The notes: generated by a model from the letters alone, not told the origin. Positions 9,982 to 18,314 are shown, counted from the first letter of the stretch. The stretch is 64,000 nucleotides of DNA from Chrysogorgia sp. JL179-B06 (GCA_035772405.1 JAYKKM010000351.1:3653501-3717500), one strand, 5' to 3'. Numbers and translations: made by a program.

Positions 9982-10850
9982 TTTTTTAATAATTGTAATT
10001 CTTCACGATAAAAAATTCCTTCAATTTTTTCACCTTTTAAATCTTTTAATTAATATGTGACAGGGTTGGTTATAAAAACTTTTTCAACTTTAAATATTTC
10101 CTTTGTCCAACGTCTAAGACGGATTTTTTCAAAAATATTTTTTTACCCTTGCTATGCGGACACGAGTACCTTCAGTGACAATACTTTTTGTATTTTCTTT
10201 ATAAATTTCAAATGGTGTTGAACCAGCCAAAGATTTATGTGGAGAATTATTATAACGTTCGATAATCACCGGTAAATAAGTATAATAATCAAAATTATCA
10301 GTCATTGTTAAAGCTCTACGAACCATAATTTTTAACGTACCAATAACACGTTCAACATGCGATGCTTTTATGTCGCGATTATAGGTGTGAAAAACTGTAA
10401 AATTATATTTTTTACTCAAACTTTTTCGAATATCTTGAAATTCTGTTCCTTTATCACCCTGAATTTTATGGGGTGTTTGTCCTTCTTCGATTAAAATAGA
10501 TTCAAACTTGTTTTTAACATTATTACTTGATTTCTTTTTTAATAATTTTACCCAACAATAACGAGAAACACGTCAATACACACCAACCAATAACGAAATT
10601 GATTATTATAACGTGCTAAATCTTTATTTTCAGCTAAATCAATTTCCCATTGTTCATTAATATCTGTAACATGTATTTTTAAACGTCTATATTTTTTTTC
10701 TATTAAGATTCAGAAGTTTATTGTTTGATAATTGTTCTTTTGTTAATGTTTCTCCTTTAAGTAATCTTGCAGCCTTTTCTATAAATTCTTTAGAGAACTT
10801 TTCTTTTCTTGTTTTTTCATTTCTAAACCCAAAAAAATATATATATTATT
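9978..10850 (-). pseudogene. Polinton-type DDE integrase, frameshifted
   Basis: All three catalytic acids of a retroviral-type integrase core are visible on the minus strand: the first Asp in NEQWEIDLAE (near 10645), the second in QGDKGTEF (near 10455), and the Glu in SHVERVIGTL (near 10355). The last lies in an intact frame 10419-10129 that continues with YNNSPHKSL. A downstream block (RWTKEIFKVE, TNPVTY, FYREELQ) matches the small C-terminal domain of Polinton integrases and carries an in-frame TAA near 10048. Frame changes lie near 10705 and 10580. The stop overlaps the penton ATG (ATGA). It would insert the element into host DNA. Retrotransposon integrases were considered, but the neighbours favour a Polinton. 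Confidence 0.75.
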
Positions 10851-11238
10851 ATTTTTTTTCTATTGTCATGTATATTTCCTCAAGTTCACAAAGTAAACTA
10901 TCACAATTTTGAACAAAATCATACTGATCTGCAATATCTAATTCTTCATTTATAACCTCGTTTCCTAAATATTGTATCACGCATTGGTAATTGATGTATA
11001 AATCGGTAATAAAAAGTTTACAAACAGCTTTTTCGGTGGGTTTAGAAAAAATAAAAAAAACCTCTTCATCATCATCATCATCATCAATGATTTTATCATT
11101 GTCCATTTTTTTCATTTTTTTTTCACGAGGTAAATCAAAATCATTATTTTTCTTTATCTTAAACGTTTTCTTTTTTTCAGCTACACTACCGTTTACAGCA
11201 TGATTATATTTGCGCAATCCTTCAACAATAAGTGTCAT
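10849..11238 (-). CDS. Unknown acidic protein, overlapping the upstream gene by ATGA
   Basis: Intact 129-residue frame. Residues 1-50 are basic (KYNHAVNGSVAEKKKTFKIK), residues ~50-60 are an Asp run coded by GAT/GAC repeats, and the rest is a helical acidic domain ending EEIYMTIEKK. ATG 11238 overlaps the previous stop as ATGA, which supports the start. No family recognised. Co-transcribed position between an unknown protein and the integrase suggests an element function. Confidence 0.6.
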   Translation of the reverse strand: MTLIVEGLRKYNHAVNGSVAEKKKTFKIKKNNDFDLPREKKMKKMDNDKIIDDDDDDEEVFFIFSKPTEKAVCKLFITDLYINYQCVIQYLGNEVINEELDIADQYDFVQNCDSLLCELEEIYMTIEKK

Positions 11239-11749
11239 GTCGTCATTTTTTTAATATGAAATGATCCAAATTTATCGACCCAATTGTCATGGTTTTCAAT
11301 CCGTATTTCCTCGTTCATGGGTTGGGTTTCATCATCACCACCATCATCGTCCTTGAACACCAGATCTTTTTCAGGTAAAAGATTTTCTTTTAATTGGTAG
11401 AGAATCCCCAGTCCATCCCAAGCGTTAGAACGAATAACTAGACGTTCTTCTCCTTGTTTCCAATTTTTACTTTTTGCAACTTCAAGAAATACTTGATCAC
11501 CAACTTTCAATGAAATTTTACCCAATTGCGTTGTCAATTTACTTACATCTTCTTTTTTTATTTCTAATTTACTATTCATTAGAAAATTCAAACACTCCTG
11601 ACTAGTAGGACATACTTTCACAAGATATGCGTTTCCATTTTTTTTACATTTGTTATAATTTGTCGTGAAAGATCATTATACGTTTGTAACACAAACGTAT
11701 GATGTATATATTCCTGTGAATAAAGTTTCATTGAAGTTGTTGTAGCCAT
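11235..11749 (-). pseudogene. Unknown element protein with a homopolymer frameshift
   Basis: ATG 11749 begins MATTTSMKLYSQEYIHHTFV. The frame breaks at an A8 run near 11638 and continues as the 11621-11235 frame (VCPTSQECLNFLMNSKLE..., a VGDQVFLEV strand, ...GILYQL, an Asp-rich stretch, FGSFHIKKMTT). A TATA box (TATAAATAC, 11794-11802) lies about 45 bp upstream, so this may head the transcript that runs through integrase and penton. Function unknown. The only break falls in a homopolymer, so the gene could be intact in reality. Confidence 0.5.
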
Positions 11750-11793
11750 GGTAGTCTTTTCGAATGTGATGGTAAAAAGCTAAAAGTATGTTG

Positions 11794-11803
11794 TATTTAT
11801 ACT
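11794..11803 (-). promoter_or_regulatory. TATA box upstream of the element's gene cluster
   Basis: GTATAAATAC on the minus strand, about 45 bp before ATG 11749. Its position matches the TATA-to-ATG spacing seen for several small genes at 16-22 kb. Confidence 0.5.
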
Positions 11804-12054
11804 TTTTTTGAAAAAAAAAAATATATAATTATAATAATTCGTCTAATAACAACGTATCACGCTTTACTTCAAATAAACTAATCTGTTTTTTTTGCATAAT
11901 ACCTAAAATTCTTTTTATGTTGTTTTTTTGGTTTTCACTTTACATTCTATTTTTTTTCTAAAAAAGCATGTAAAGCTTTCCCTATTCGTCCATTACCATC
12001 AGAAAAGGGTGAATGCTTTCAAAAATAAAATACAGTCAAACCCCTAATGAGCGG

Positions 12055-12135
12055 ACACCTTTGGGACCTCGTCTAGGTGTCCGCTTAATAGGGGTGTCCG
12101 CTTAATAGTGGTTGGCACAGTAGGGGTCCGCATGG
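12055..12135. repeat. Left subterminal repeats of the Tigger element
   Basis: Two direct GTGTCCGCTTAATAG-type copies (about 12077-12110) plus the inverted copy in the terminal repeat. Probably transposase-binding sites; inferred from their position. Confidence 0.7.
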
Positions 12136-12296
12136 GGTTACAAGTTTTTTTATAGATTCAGCTTGGTTTTACTGTAAAACAATTAATACAGTACTATTTG
12201 ACTGATAATAAGTCCACTTATTTATTTAATAGTTCAAAATATAACAAAACATTAACTAAAAACATGAAATACTGATTAGACAATTAAGTTAAATTA

Positions 12297-14105
12297 TTAA
12301 TTAAAGAAAGAGTCAATAAGTGTTTGCTTGCGAGGCTCGCGTAGCCGTAAGTCTCTCAAAATGTCGTTAACATTCAGAAGAGCACTGGAAAGCTCTTCAA
12401 GGCCACCGTATTCAGCGAATTCTGTTAGCTGCTCGGCAATCTGGAGGGCTTCGGCAGAAGATTTAATTACTGGTTCTTTGAGAGAACAGTCAAATTCATT
12501 TTCTCCAGTACCATCATCATCGTTGTCATCGCTGATCTCGATCGGCTCGTTTGAAACCTGTGTGTGCGGCTCGTTGTCGCTCGTAACTTCTTCTAAAATA
12601 CTGCCTCTGATATCTTCTCGCCAGGCTGGCCGAGAATCGTCGATAAGATCGGCACACGAAGGAAGCTCGTCTTCCGCATCAATAAACTGTAGAGCATTTA
12701 TTGATTCAGTAATTGGCAGCGTAGAACACAACTCCTGAAGACCTTGCATATCTTCCCCTTCGAATGGATCGTCATCATCATTTGCCGTACAGGTTTCATC
12801 TGGAAATAAGCCAACCTTCACGAAACACTTTTTTATAGTGGCCGCGTTGACTTCATCCCATATAATGCCAGCATCGAGAGGTTGGCTGCGTGAAGTGGTG
12901 TTTGGGGGAAGAAATGCGAGCTTGATGTTTGAGAAGCAATCCACAAGGGAATGGGGATGACAGGTGGCGTTGTCAACAAACAGGATAATGCGACGGTCTT
13001 CGTACTTCATGCGCCTATTTAGCCGAGAAAGAATCTCTTCGAATATTTCTGTGGTCATCCACGCTTTCTTATTCGCAAAATAATGACAGGTGTAGGGGCG
13101 CGTTGCATCCTTCAGTCCCTTAAAGCACCGCGGTTTAGCGCTTTTCCCAACTACGATGGGATCTTCTTTATCTCCCGATGCGCTCACGAAGAATGCCCAA
13201 GTAAACCTTTGCTTAGATAGTTTGCCACCTCGACATCGCTTTCCTCGTTCAGAGAGACTCTTTTCCGGCAGAGCTTTCCAAAACAGGCCGGTTTCATCCA
13301 TGTTCCAAACATCTCGTGGCGCATGCCCTTTCACCAATTCCCGTGCACGTTCATCCCAGCTAGCAAGGGTTACTTCGCTGACATCTCCTTCTTCTCCGGC
13401 CACATTCATCTGGGTGATATTGAATCTTTTCTTCCATCTATCCAACCATCCGTTGGACGCAGCAAAATCTGGCGACTCTTCTCCTAGTCGTTGGGAAATG
13501 ATGAGGGCCTCTTCCTGAAGCATGGGTCCACTGACAGGAATATTGGATTCTCGACAACGAACATACCATTTCCACAGGTAGTCATTCACTTGCGAGAATT
13601 TCTCGTGACGGCCTCTCTTTTTTCCTTTGCGCCCTTCGTTTGTTTCCCATTCCCGCAAGATCGGCTCTTTCAATTTCAGTATCGATGATACCTGAGATTT
13701 CCGGCAACCGAATTTTTCTGCAAGTTTTCGAATCCCAAATGTCGCATTCTTTTTGTGAAACTCAAGGAGTTCAACCCGTTGAGTTAAATCAAGGCAGCTA
13801 CGACCACTAGTTTTCTTAGGATTGATGGTCTTTTTTTTATTCTTTCGAGATGATTTGGCTTTGTGTCCTTCACCAGGGATTGAACTGCATGGGTTTTTCG
13901 GAGGGTGTGTTTTCTCATGTTTTTTGTTTGTAAGGAGACTTTGATCGCACTGTAAACAGTTGGCTACACTAGATCCTGCTTTCCAGCCATCCGTTGTCTC
14001 CGGTGCGAAAACGGAGCAATTTTCTGATTTGTTGCACACATGCACTTTACACGTCAGACACGTGTATGTAGTATCTGTTCCACATTGTATACATTTGGTA
14101 GGCAT
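12297..14105 (-). CDS. Tigger/pogo-family transposase with N-terminal CxxC module and an internal deletion
   Basis: 602 residues from ATG 14105. Residues 5-53 contain CxxC pairs (CIQC, CLTC, CLQC) that look like a zinc ribbon. Residues ~105-150 form a CENP-B/psq-type helix-turn-helix and ~170-230 a second CENP-B-type DNA-binding domain (WLDRWKKRFNI). The catalytic DDD triad is visible: D270 in WNMDETG, D378 in LFVDNATCHP and D411 in SQPLDAGII. After GII the sequence jumps to WDEVNAATIKKCFVKVG, whereas family members usually have about 60 more residues here; an in-frame deletion is likely and probably inactivates the enzyme. The acidic C-terminus is typical. It cuts and pastes the element at TA sites. 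Confidence 0.9.
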   Translation of the reverse strand: MPTKCIQCGTDTTYTCLTCKVHVCNKSENCSVFAPETTDGWKAGSSVANCLQCDQSLLTNKKHEKTHPPKNPCSSIPGEGHKAKSSRKNKKKTINPKKTSGRSCLDLTQRVELLEFHKKNATFGIRKLAEKFGCRKSQVSSILKLKEPILREWETNEGRKGKKRGRHEKFSQVNDYLWKWYVRCRESNIPVSGPMLQEEALIISQRLGEESPDFAASNGWLDRWKKRFNITQMNVAGEEGDVSEVTLASWDERARELVKGHAPRDVWNMDETGLFWKALPEKSLSERGKRCRGGKLSKQRFTWAFFVSASGDKEDPIVVGKSAKPRCFKGLKDATRPYTCHYFANKKAWMTTEIFEEILSRLNRRMKYEDRRIILFVDNATCHPHSLVDCFSNIKLAFLPPNTTSRSQPLDAGIIWDEVNAATIKKCFVKVGLFPDETCTANDDDDPFEGEDMQGLQELCSTLPITESINALQFIDAEDELPSCADLIDDSRPAWREDIRGSILEEVTSDNEPHTQVSNEPIEISDDNDDDGTGENEFDCSLKEPVIKSSAEALQIAEQLTEFAEYGGLEELSSALLNVNDILRDLRLREPRKQTLIDSFFN

Positions 14106-14390
14106 GACTGTTCACGAAGCAAAGCTTCTCGCATCGTTTTACGCATTTGTATCACACTGCAAGCAGATACAGGATAATTAAATCACACTTATAGTCTCTG
14201 GCGTTTTGATAAGACAATAAAAGCAACAGAAACAGGACATATGATCTCGTTACACCTTGTGGGAAGTGTGACCGTGGTGTGACAAACGTCAACCATTACA
14301 GGATGCAATTTGGTTGTGTCAAAGTTTACTTCCGTTGTTCATAAAGTAGACAAGACGTCGTGCAGATTTTTCAAAAATTCGAATCCTGAA
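14106..14390. promoter_or_regulatory. Divergent intergenic region between transposase and HIRAN genes
   Basis: About 285 bp separate the two divergent starts (14105 minus, 14391 plus), so both promoters must lie here or overlap the coding ends. No clear TATA box. Upstream in-frame codons (from 14310) exist for the HIRAN frame but lack an ATG. Confidence 0.4.
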
Positions 14391-14858
14391 ATGTCAACAG
14401 AAATCATACTGGTAAATTCATTTGTTCGAGGCTATCACGACTATTTGGATATATGGCAGCCTGAAGTTGGTGATGAGCATTCTCTTAAGCGAGAGCCAAA
14501 CAATAAGAAAGATGCGAATGCAGTTGCTGTTGTTCGAGAAATGCCGCAAAGCTCGAGCATAGCCGTTAGAAGATCTGTGAGGGTTTCTAACGCAACAAAA
14601 CCACACTTCAATCAAAATGAAATATCAGACGATATGGAAGTGATTGGCCACGTACCCAAACTAATGGCACTATGGCTAACGAAGTTTTTAAAACGCCCAA
14701 CTAACATAGGGACGGTTGTCATCAAGGGCAAACGGATCAACAGAGGCGCTGGTTATGGTGTTGAACTTCCTTGTGAATTCAAGTTTCAAGGCGACAATTT
14801 TTCTTCCAACTGGCTGAAGAACAAGTTAAAGAAAGAAAAGTTTGATGTACTGAACTAG
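14391..14858 (+). CDS. HIRAN-domain protein carried by the Tigger element
   Basis: 155 residues from the first in-frame ATG (14391, MSTEIILVNSFVRGYHDYLD). HIRAN hallmarks are the VRGYHDY strand, the KREPNNKKDANAVAV block (Pro-Asn-x-x-x-Asp-x-Asn-Ala-Val) and IGHVPKLMA, followed by VVIKGKRI, a Gly-rich turn and LPCEFKF. HIRAN modules in HLTF and Rad5-type proteins bind 3' single-stranded DNA ends. Here the domain stands alone, without helicase or RING. It is divergent to the transposase and entirely inside the transposon, so it is an element gene or captured cargo. It is unbroken, unlike the surrounding viral genes. Similar stand-alone HIRAN-like proteins are multicopy in aquatic animal genomes, from memory. 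Confidence 0.75.
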   Translation: MSTEIILVNSFVRGYHDYLDIWQPEVGDEHSLKREPNNKKDANAVAVVREMPQSSSIAVRRSVRVSNATKPHFNQNEISDDMEVIGHVPKLMALWLTKFLKRPTNIGTVVIKGKRINRGAGYGVELPCEFKFQGDNFSSNWLKNKLKKEKFDVLN

Positions 14859-14977
14859 AAGAAAACTGTAACTATATTGGGACCAACTTTCACTCTTCAT
14901 GAAAAAATAGCAACATTAGTTAGACATTATGTCGCCATGTCTTGTAAAATCTTAAGTGTTGAATGTTATACTGTTAA

Positions 14978-15480
14978 AGGGACACTCCGGCCCAAATACA
15001 AATGTAGTTCATATGAAAGATCTTACTGACTTTAGATTATTTCCAAAGTTTCAGCATTCCTACCAATTTAGTTAAGAAGATGTGGCTAGTTGAAGTTGGA
15101 GAGTTTGTCCAATTTCGACGCCATTTTGTTTCTCAAATATGACGTCACTGAGTGACGTGATCTCGTATTATGCCTAAGAAGCTCCTCTACTTTCCTGCAT
15201 GATGAACTAAATAGTTTATTTCGACTAATTTTCGTCCAAAGACCATTCACAATAACTATCACTATGTGATCGCCATCAAAACAACTCCACTGACGATAAA
15301 GAATCACTCAATGACGTCATATTTTCAAAACCAATATGGCGTCAAAATCCACAAATTTTCAACTTCAACTAGCAATATCTTCTCAACTAAATTGATAGGA
15401 ATGCTGAAACTTTGGAAATAAACTAAAGTCAGTAAGATCTTTCATATGAACTGCATTTGTATTTGGGCCGGAGTGTCCCT
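14978..15480. mobile_element. TTAA-flanked MITE nested in the Tigger element
   Basis: Starts AGGGACACTCCGGCCC and ends with its inverse, flanked by TTAA at 14974-14977 and 15481-15484. Inverted arms extend about 120 bp, pairing 14978-15100 with 15358-15480. The TTAA duplication points to piggyBac- or Kolobok-type mobilisation. No coding capacity; the minus frame inside is a shadow. Confidence 0.85.
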
Positions 15481-15504
15481 TTAACGGAAATGTTAATCTT
15501 GAGC

Positions 15505-15702
15505 TCCATGTGTCCGCTTAATAGAGGTTATTCTGTTCGCTGGGACCCAAGATAGGTGTCCGCTTCAGCTTAATAGAGGTGTCCGCTTAAAAGGGGTTGT
15601 AACTATAGGGTTTTATTAAAGAAATCGCCGGGACCTTAGTTAGGTGTCCGCTTAATAGGGGTGTCCGCTTAATAGGGGTGTCCGTTAAGAGGGGTTCGAC
15701 TG
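15505..15702. repeat. Right subterminal repeats of the Tigger element
   Basis: About six direct copies of GTGTCCGCTTAATAG or close variants, ending in the terminal inverted repeat. This is more copies than on the left side, so the ends are asymmetric. Confidence 0.75.
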
Positions 15703-15704
15703 TA

Positions 15705-16301
15705 GATTAATACAGAAATTTTTTTTTGTAAATAATTTTCTATGTAAAATTCATTTAAATGTTCCATATATAAATCAATATAAAAAGGGCCAACTCCTTC
15801 ATGTGTACCGACATATCGTTTTTTTACTGAAATTACCACCATCGCTTAAATGACCCATACATTTTTTCATGAATATTTTTACAAAATTGACTTATTGTTA
15901 AGGGCTTAACTGTTTTTTCCAAATACATTTTCCGAAAGATAAAGCAAAATCTCGCACATTTCATGTAAAAATCTTTTTCATTTTCGTCTTCTTCCATTCG
16001 TATAACATCATAAGCAATTTTATGAATTCACTTAATTCCATTGTTTTTCTGTAAGTTTTTCTATATAACGTAACTGTCTTTATTTTCTCTTCTTATCATA
16101 ATATATTGGATCGGAACATTAAGTGCTGTTGATATATGTATAATCCAGCAATTCCAACGTATATCGCATCAAGCATTTTACGTTACAACTTTTGATATTA
16201 ATTGAATCTTCATAAATTCTTGTAAATGAAGCCAACAAACAAAAGACAAATAATATATAAATTTTTTCGAATGTAAAAAACATTTTTTTTAATAACGATG
16301 T
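15705..16301 (-). other. 5' half of the split Fic gene and its upstream gap
   Basis: 15705-16176 is the N-terminal part of the Fic gene (see that entry). 16177-16301 is a short AT-rich spacer with no recognisable promoter. Confidence 0.5.
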
Positions 16302-16676
16302 TTAAAGTTTTTTTTTCAATTCTTTCTTTTTTATATTTTGTTTAACTAAAATAAAACGCTTGTCCTTCTCTATTAATTGAACAGCTTTCCCAACTAATGA
16401 GCTTGCATCGTTATCAACACTGGTTGTTATAGTTTTTCCACCAAATAATGTTTCGTCATAATTCATAACCTCAACTTTTACATTATATTTAGAATAAGTC
16501 CTCATTATTCGATGTTTATTTTTATTACATTCAAGTAATTTTAATTGATATATAGGTCTTGAATCAGTTATAAAAAATGGTGAATAATGTTCCTGATGTT
16601 CCAAATATTTCGTGTCTTTTTTTTCGTTCTTGTCGCGACGAAACCAAATTTCACCATGTTCATCAAGCCTACTCAT
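16302..16676 (-). CDS. Array family member A (divergent)
   Basis: Frame from ATG 16676 (MSRLDEHGEIWFRR), 124 residues, 24 nt downstream of member B. The core resembles the array family: YQLKLLECNKNK, a Tyr-containing strand pair, then SSLVGKAVQLIEKDKRFILV, matching the family's L-x-C-x-K ... G-K-x-V spacing. The N-terminal ~35 residues are extra. The C-terminus is Lys-rich (KKKELKKKL). Same transcript as B is likely. Function unknown. Confidence 0.5.
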   Translation of the reverse strand: MSRLDEHGEIWFRRDKNEKKDTKYLEHQEHYSPFFITDSRPIYQLKLLECNKNKHRIMRTYSKYNVKVEVMNYDETLFGGKTITTSVDNDASSLVGKAVQLIEKDKRFILVKQNIKKKELKKKL

Positions 16677-16700
16677 TATTCCACAATTCAATTTTATATG

Positions 16701-16997
16701 TTAAATTGTTAATTTGAGCGTCTTTATATATGATCCATGATAAATCTCAGTTGAAAAACTTGTTATATATTCTTTAGCACCATTCTTTCTTTCCAAGAAT
16801 AAATATATTTCAAGCAATTGATATGTTTGAAAAATTGGTATTGATGATTTTATTTCCTTACACTCCAATAATTGTATTTTACCTGTATATTCTTTATCGC
16901 GTGTAGCTGTTATTATTTGATCATATCTCATAAATTTAAACATACAATCATCCCCAAGATTATTAGATATAGCCGTTAATAATTCACGAGCGTTCAT
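16701..16997 (-). CDS. Array family member B
   Basis: 98 residues: an N-terminal helix (MNARELLTAISNNL), then IQLLECKEIKS, YQLLEIYLFLE, KEYITSF and GSYIKTLKLTI. The order and spacing match the family core. Its promoter (TATAAAACAG, 17035-17045) is near-identical to that of member C, so gene and promoter were probably duplicated together. Not recognised outside this array. Confidence 0.55.
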   Translation of the reverse strand: MNARELLTAISNNLGDDCMFKFMRYDQIITATRDKEYTGKIQLLECKEIKSSIPIFQTYQLLEIYLFLERKNGAKEYITSFSTEIYHGSYIKTLKLTI

Positions 16998-17012
16998 TTC
17001 AAAAAACTAATA

Positions 17013-17045
17013 AAAAATCAAAACACACACCCTGTTTTATAGTAT
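17013..17045 (-). promoter_or_regulatory. Duplicated promoter, copy 1 (for members B and A)
   Basis: Minus-strand TATAAAACAGGGTGTGTG continues TTTTGATT, ending about 15 nt before the B start. The same string, one base shorter, precedes member C (17989-18012). Confidence 0.6.
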
Positions 17046-17146
17046 ACAAACATTTTTTATAGTATACAAACAGTATTTCTTATAAAAAATAATTACAAAA
17101 ATATTTTCTTAACAAGTTCATCTTCTAAGAGTTTGTGAGAGATCAT

Positions 17147-17749
17147 TTATTTTTTCACCAACTTATACATTTCTTGATGTTCACAAAAACATTTTATAAA
17201 CACTACATATTCCCCGATAAGATCATCGTCCTTTTGAATGGGTGGTAAGGATTGGTGGTAAGGATTGTATTCATGCAATATCGTTTTTTTAAAAAGCCAT
17301 ATATATTTTTCTTGAGGTAATCTGAATCTTGTAGCTGATTTTTCCACATGATTAATTCGGGATTCTATATTATCATCTTTAAAAAAGCAATCATAGGCGT
17401 TATAAAGACATCCATATTTATAATGTGTATGTTCAGTCCAGTGCATCAACTTTAAATTGGAATCTTGATAATCATCTAGCAAGAGCTAGTTTCAAAGATA
17501 CATAAAAACAATCATACTCAAATTCAGACATATTATTTTTCACCAACTCTTTCACTGGGTATCATTGCATGTGAATAGTTTCCTTTATTTTTACTCCTTT
17601 ATATAGAAGTGATGGTGAAGTTCCACTAAAAACCCAACACTCAGAAACATTTTCTTTTTTTTAAATTTTAATTCCTGTATAATTGATTAGTGAAAATTTT
17701 CATTAAAAATCCAACAATCACTCTTTTCAATCAATTCTTTATTTTCCAT
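17147..17749 (-). pseudogene. Unknown protein downstream of member C, broken
   Basis: ATG 17749 shares its A with the stop of member C (TAATG). Early frames (MENKELIEKSDCWIFNENFH, later MSEFEYDCFYVSLKLA) are broken by several indels; the last 111 codons (17482-17147) are open and encode a region rich in Trp, Tyr and His (LMHWTEHTHYKYGCLYNAYD, then FRLPQEKYIWLFKK). Family not recognised. The starts at 17482 and upstream are not ATG, which also supports a broken longer gene. Confidence 0.4.
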
Positions 17750-17978
17750 TATTCTATATTTTTAAATTGAATAAATCGTCCTTTCAAATGTGAACAGTCA
17801 TTTGTTACACGGGTATATATATACTTGTCGTCGGTACCCATTTCACATAAGTATAATAATAACTTATAACACGGTTGTTTCTTAAAATATTCTTCTTCTT
17901 CACATGATAATAACATCACATTAGATTTTTTATAAATTTCTGCAAGATATTCTGGGGTACATAATTCGGATCATCCAT
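17749..17978 (-). pseudogene. Array family member C, one frameshift at the start
   Basis: ATG 17978 (MDDP) is followed by a one-base frame change, then a clean family core: LCTPEYLAEIYKKSNVMLL, SCEEEEY, CYKLLLYLCEMG, DDKYIYTRVTNDCS, GRFIQFKNIE, stop 17749-17751. It has its own TATA promoter at 17989-18012. Confidence 0.5.
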
Positions 17979-17988
17979 TCCTTTTTTA

Positions 17989-18012
17989 ATCAAAACACAC
18001 ACTGTTTTATAG
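17989..18012 (-). promoter_or_regulatory. Duplicated promoter, copy 2 (for member C)
   Basis: Minus-strand TATAAAACAGTGTGTG continues TTTTGATT, about 10 nt before ATG 17978. Nearly identical to copy 1 at 17013-17045. Confidence 0.6.
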
Positions 18013-18065
18013 CAAACAAACAGTTTTTTTATTTTCTTAATATTTACAAGGTTATAGCTAAGAAA

Positions 18066-18314
18066 TTAAATGGTAACAAATAAATATTGCTCGGTAAGAC
18101 GTACATTTTTACCCAATAAACGTCTTATTGCTGAATCAAATCTTGTCTTATAATAACATCCATTACTTTCATCTTTAAAATATAAATGATGGAATTGTAT
18201 AGTGCTTTCTTTAGATTTTGGAATGGGTATAGAGTCTATTAAGCGTAGGTCTGCTTGTTGAGTACATATTTCGTTAAATTCCTTTATATCAATTTCTTTT
18301 TGATCCTGATTCAT
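18066..18314 (-). CDS. Array family member D (divergent)
   Basis: 82 residues, ATG 18314, 29 nt after member E. Core: LRLIDSIPIPKSKE, then FHHLYFKDES, CYYKTRFDSAIRR, LLGKNVRLTEQ, which keeps the Y-x-x-T-R-x-D and G-K-x-V-R positions but lacks the usual Cys. Last gene of the G-F-E-D run. Confidence 0.5.
   Translation of the reverse strand: MNQDQKEIDIKEFNEICTQQADLRLIDSIPIPKSKESTIQFHHLYFKDESNGCYYKTRFDSAIRRLLGKNVRLTEQYLFVTI

Larger units (their letters stand above)
12033..15702. mobile_element. Tigger/pogo-type DNA transposon, complete with both ends
   Basis: Ends are CAGTCAAACCCC at 12033 and the inverted counterpart GGGGTTCGACTG ending at 15702, flanked by TA at 12031-12032 and 15703-15704, the target duplication of the Tc1/mariner/pogo superfamily. 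Length 3670 bp. Both subterminal regions carry repeats of GTGTCCGCTTAATAG. Cargo: a transposase on minus, a HIRAN-domain frame on plus in divergent orientation, and a nested TTAA-flanked MITE. It sits inside a Fic gene, so it arrived after the viral element. Confidence 0.9.
11829..16176 (-). pseudogene. Fic-domain protein gene, split by a Tigger insertion and frameshifted
   Basis: The 3' part (minus strand, about 12030 to 11829) encodes the complete Fic signature HPFSDGNGRIGK, then a helix, a frame change near 11930 and a C-terminal stretch ending LLLDELL. The 5' part lies beyond the transposon (16176 to 15705): ATG MLDAIYVGIAGL, a helix with LTISQFCKNIHEKMYG, a GHLSDGGNFS segment and RYVGTHEGVGPFYID. 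With one TA copy removed, the frame is continuous across the insertion point. Frame changes near 16060-16100, 15857 and 15826, mostly in A runs, add to the damage. Fic proteins transfer AMP or related groups to Ser, Thr or Tyr of target proteins, with the HPF His as catalytic residue. Here it looks like a cargo gene of the viral element. Confidence 0.75.

Noticed and set aside
12328..13688. Plus-strand frames at 12328-12738, 13156-13518 and 13491-13688
   Set aside because: Antisense shadows of the transposase gene.
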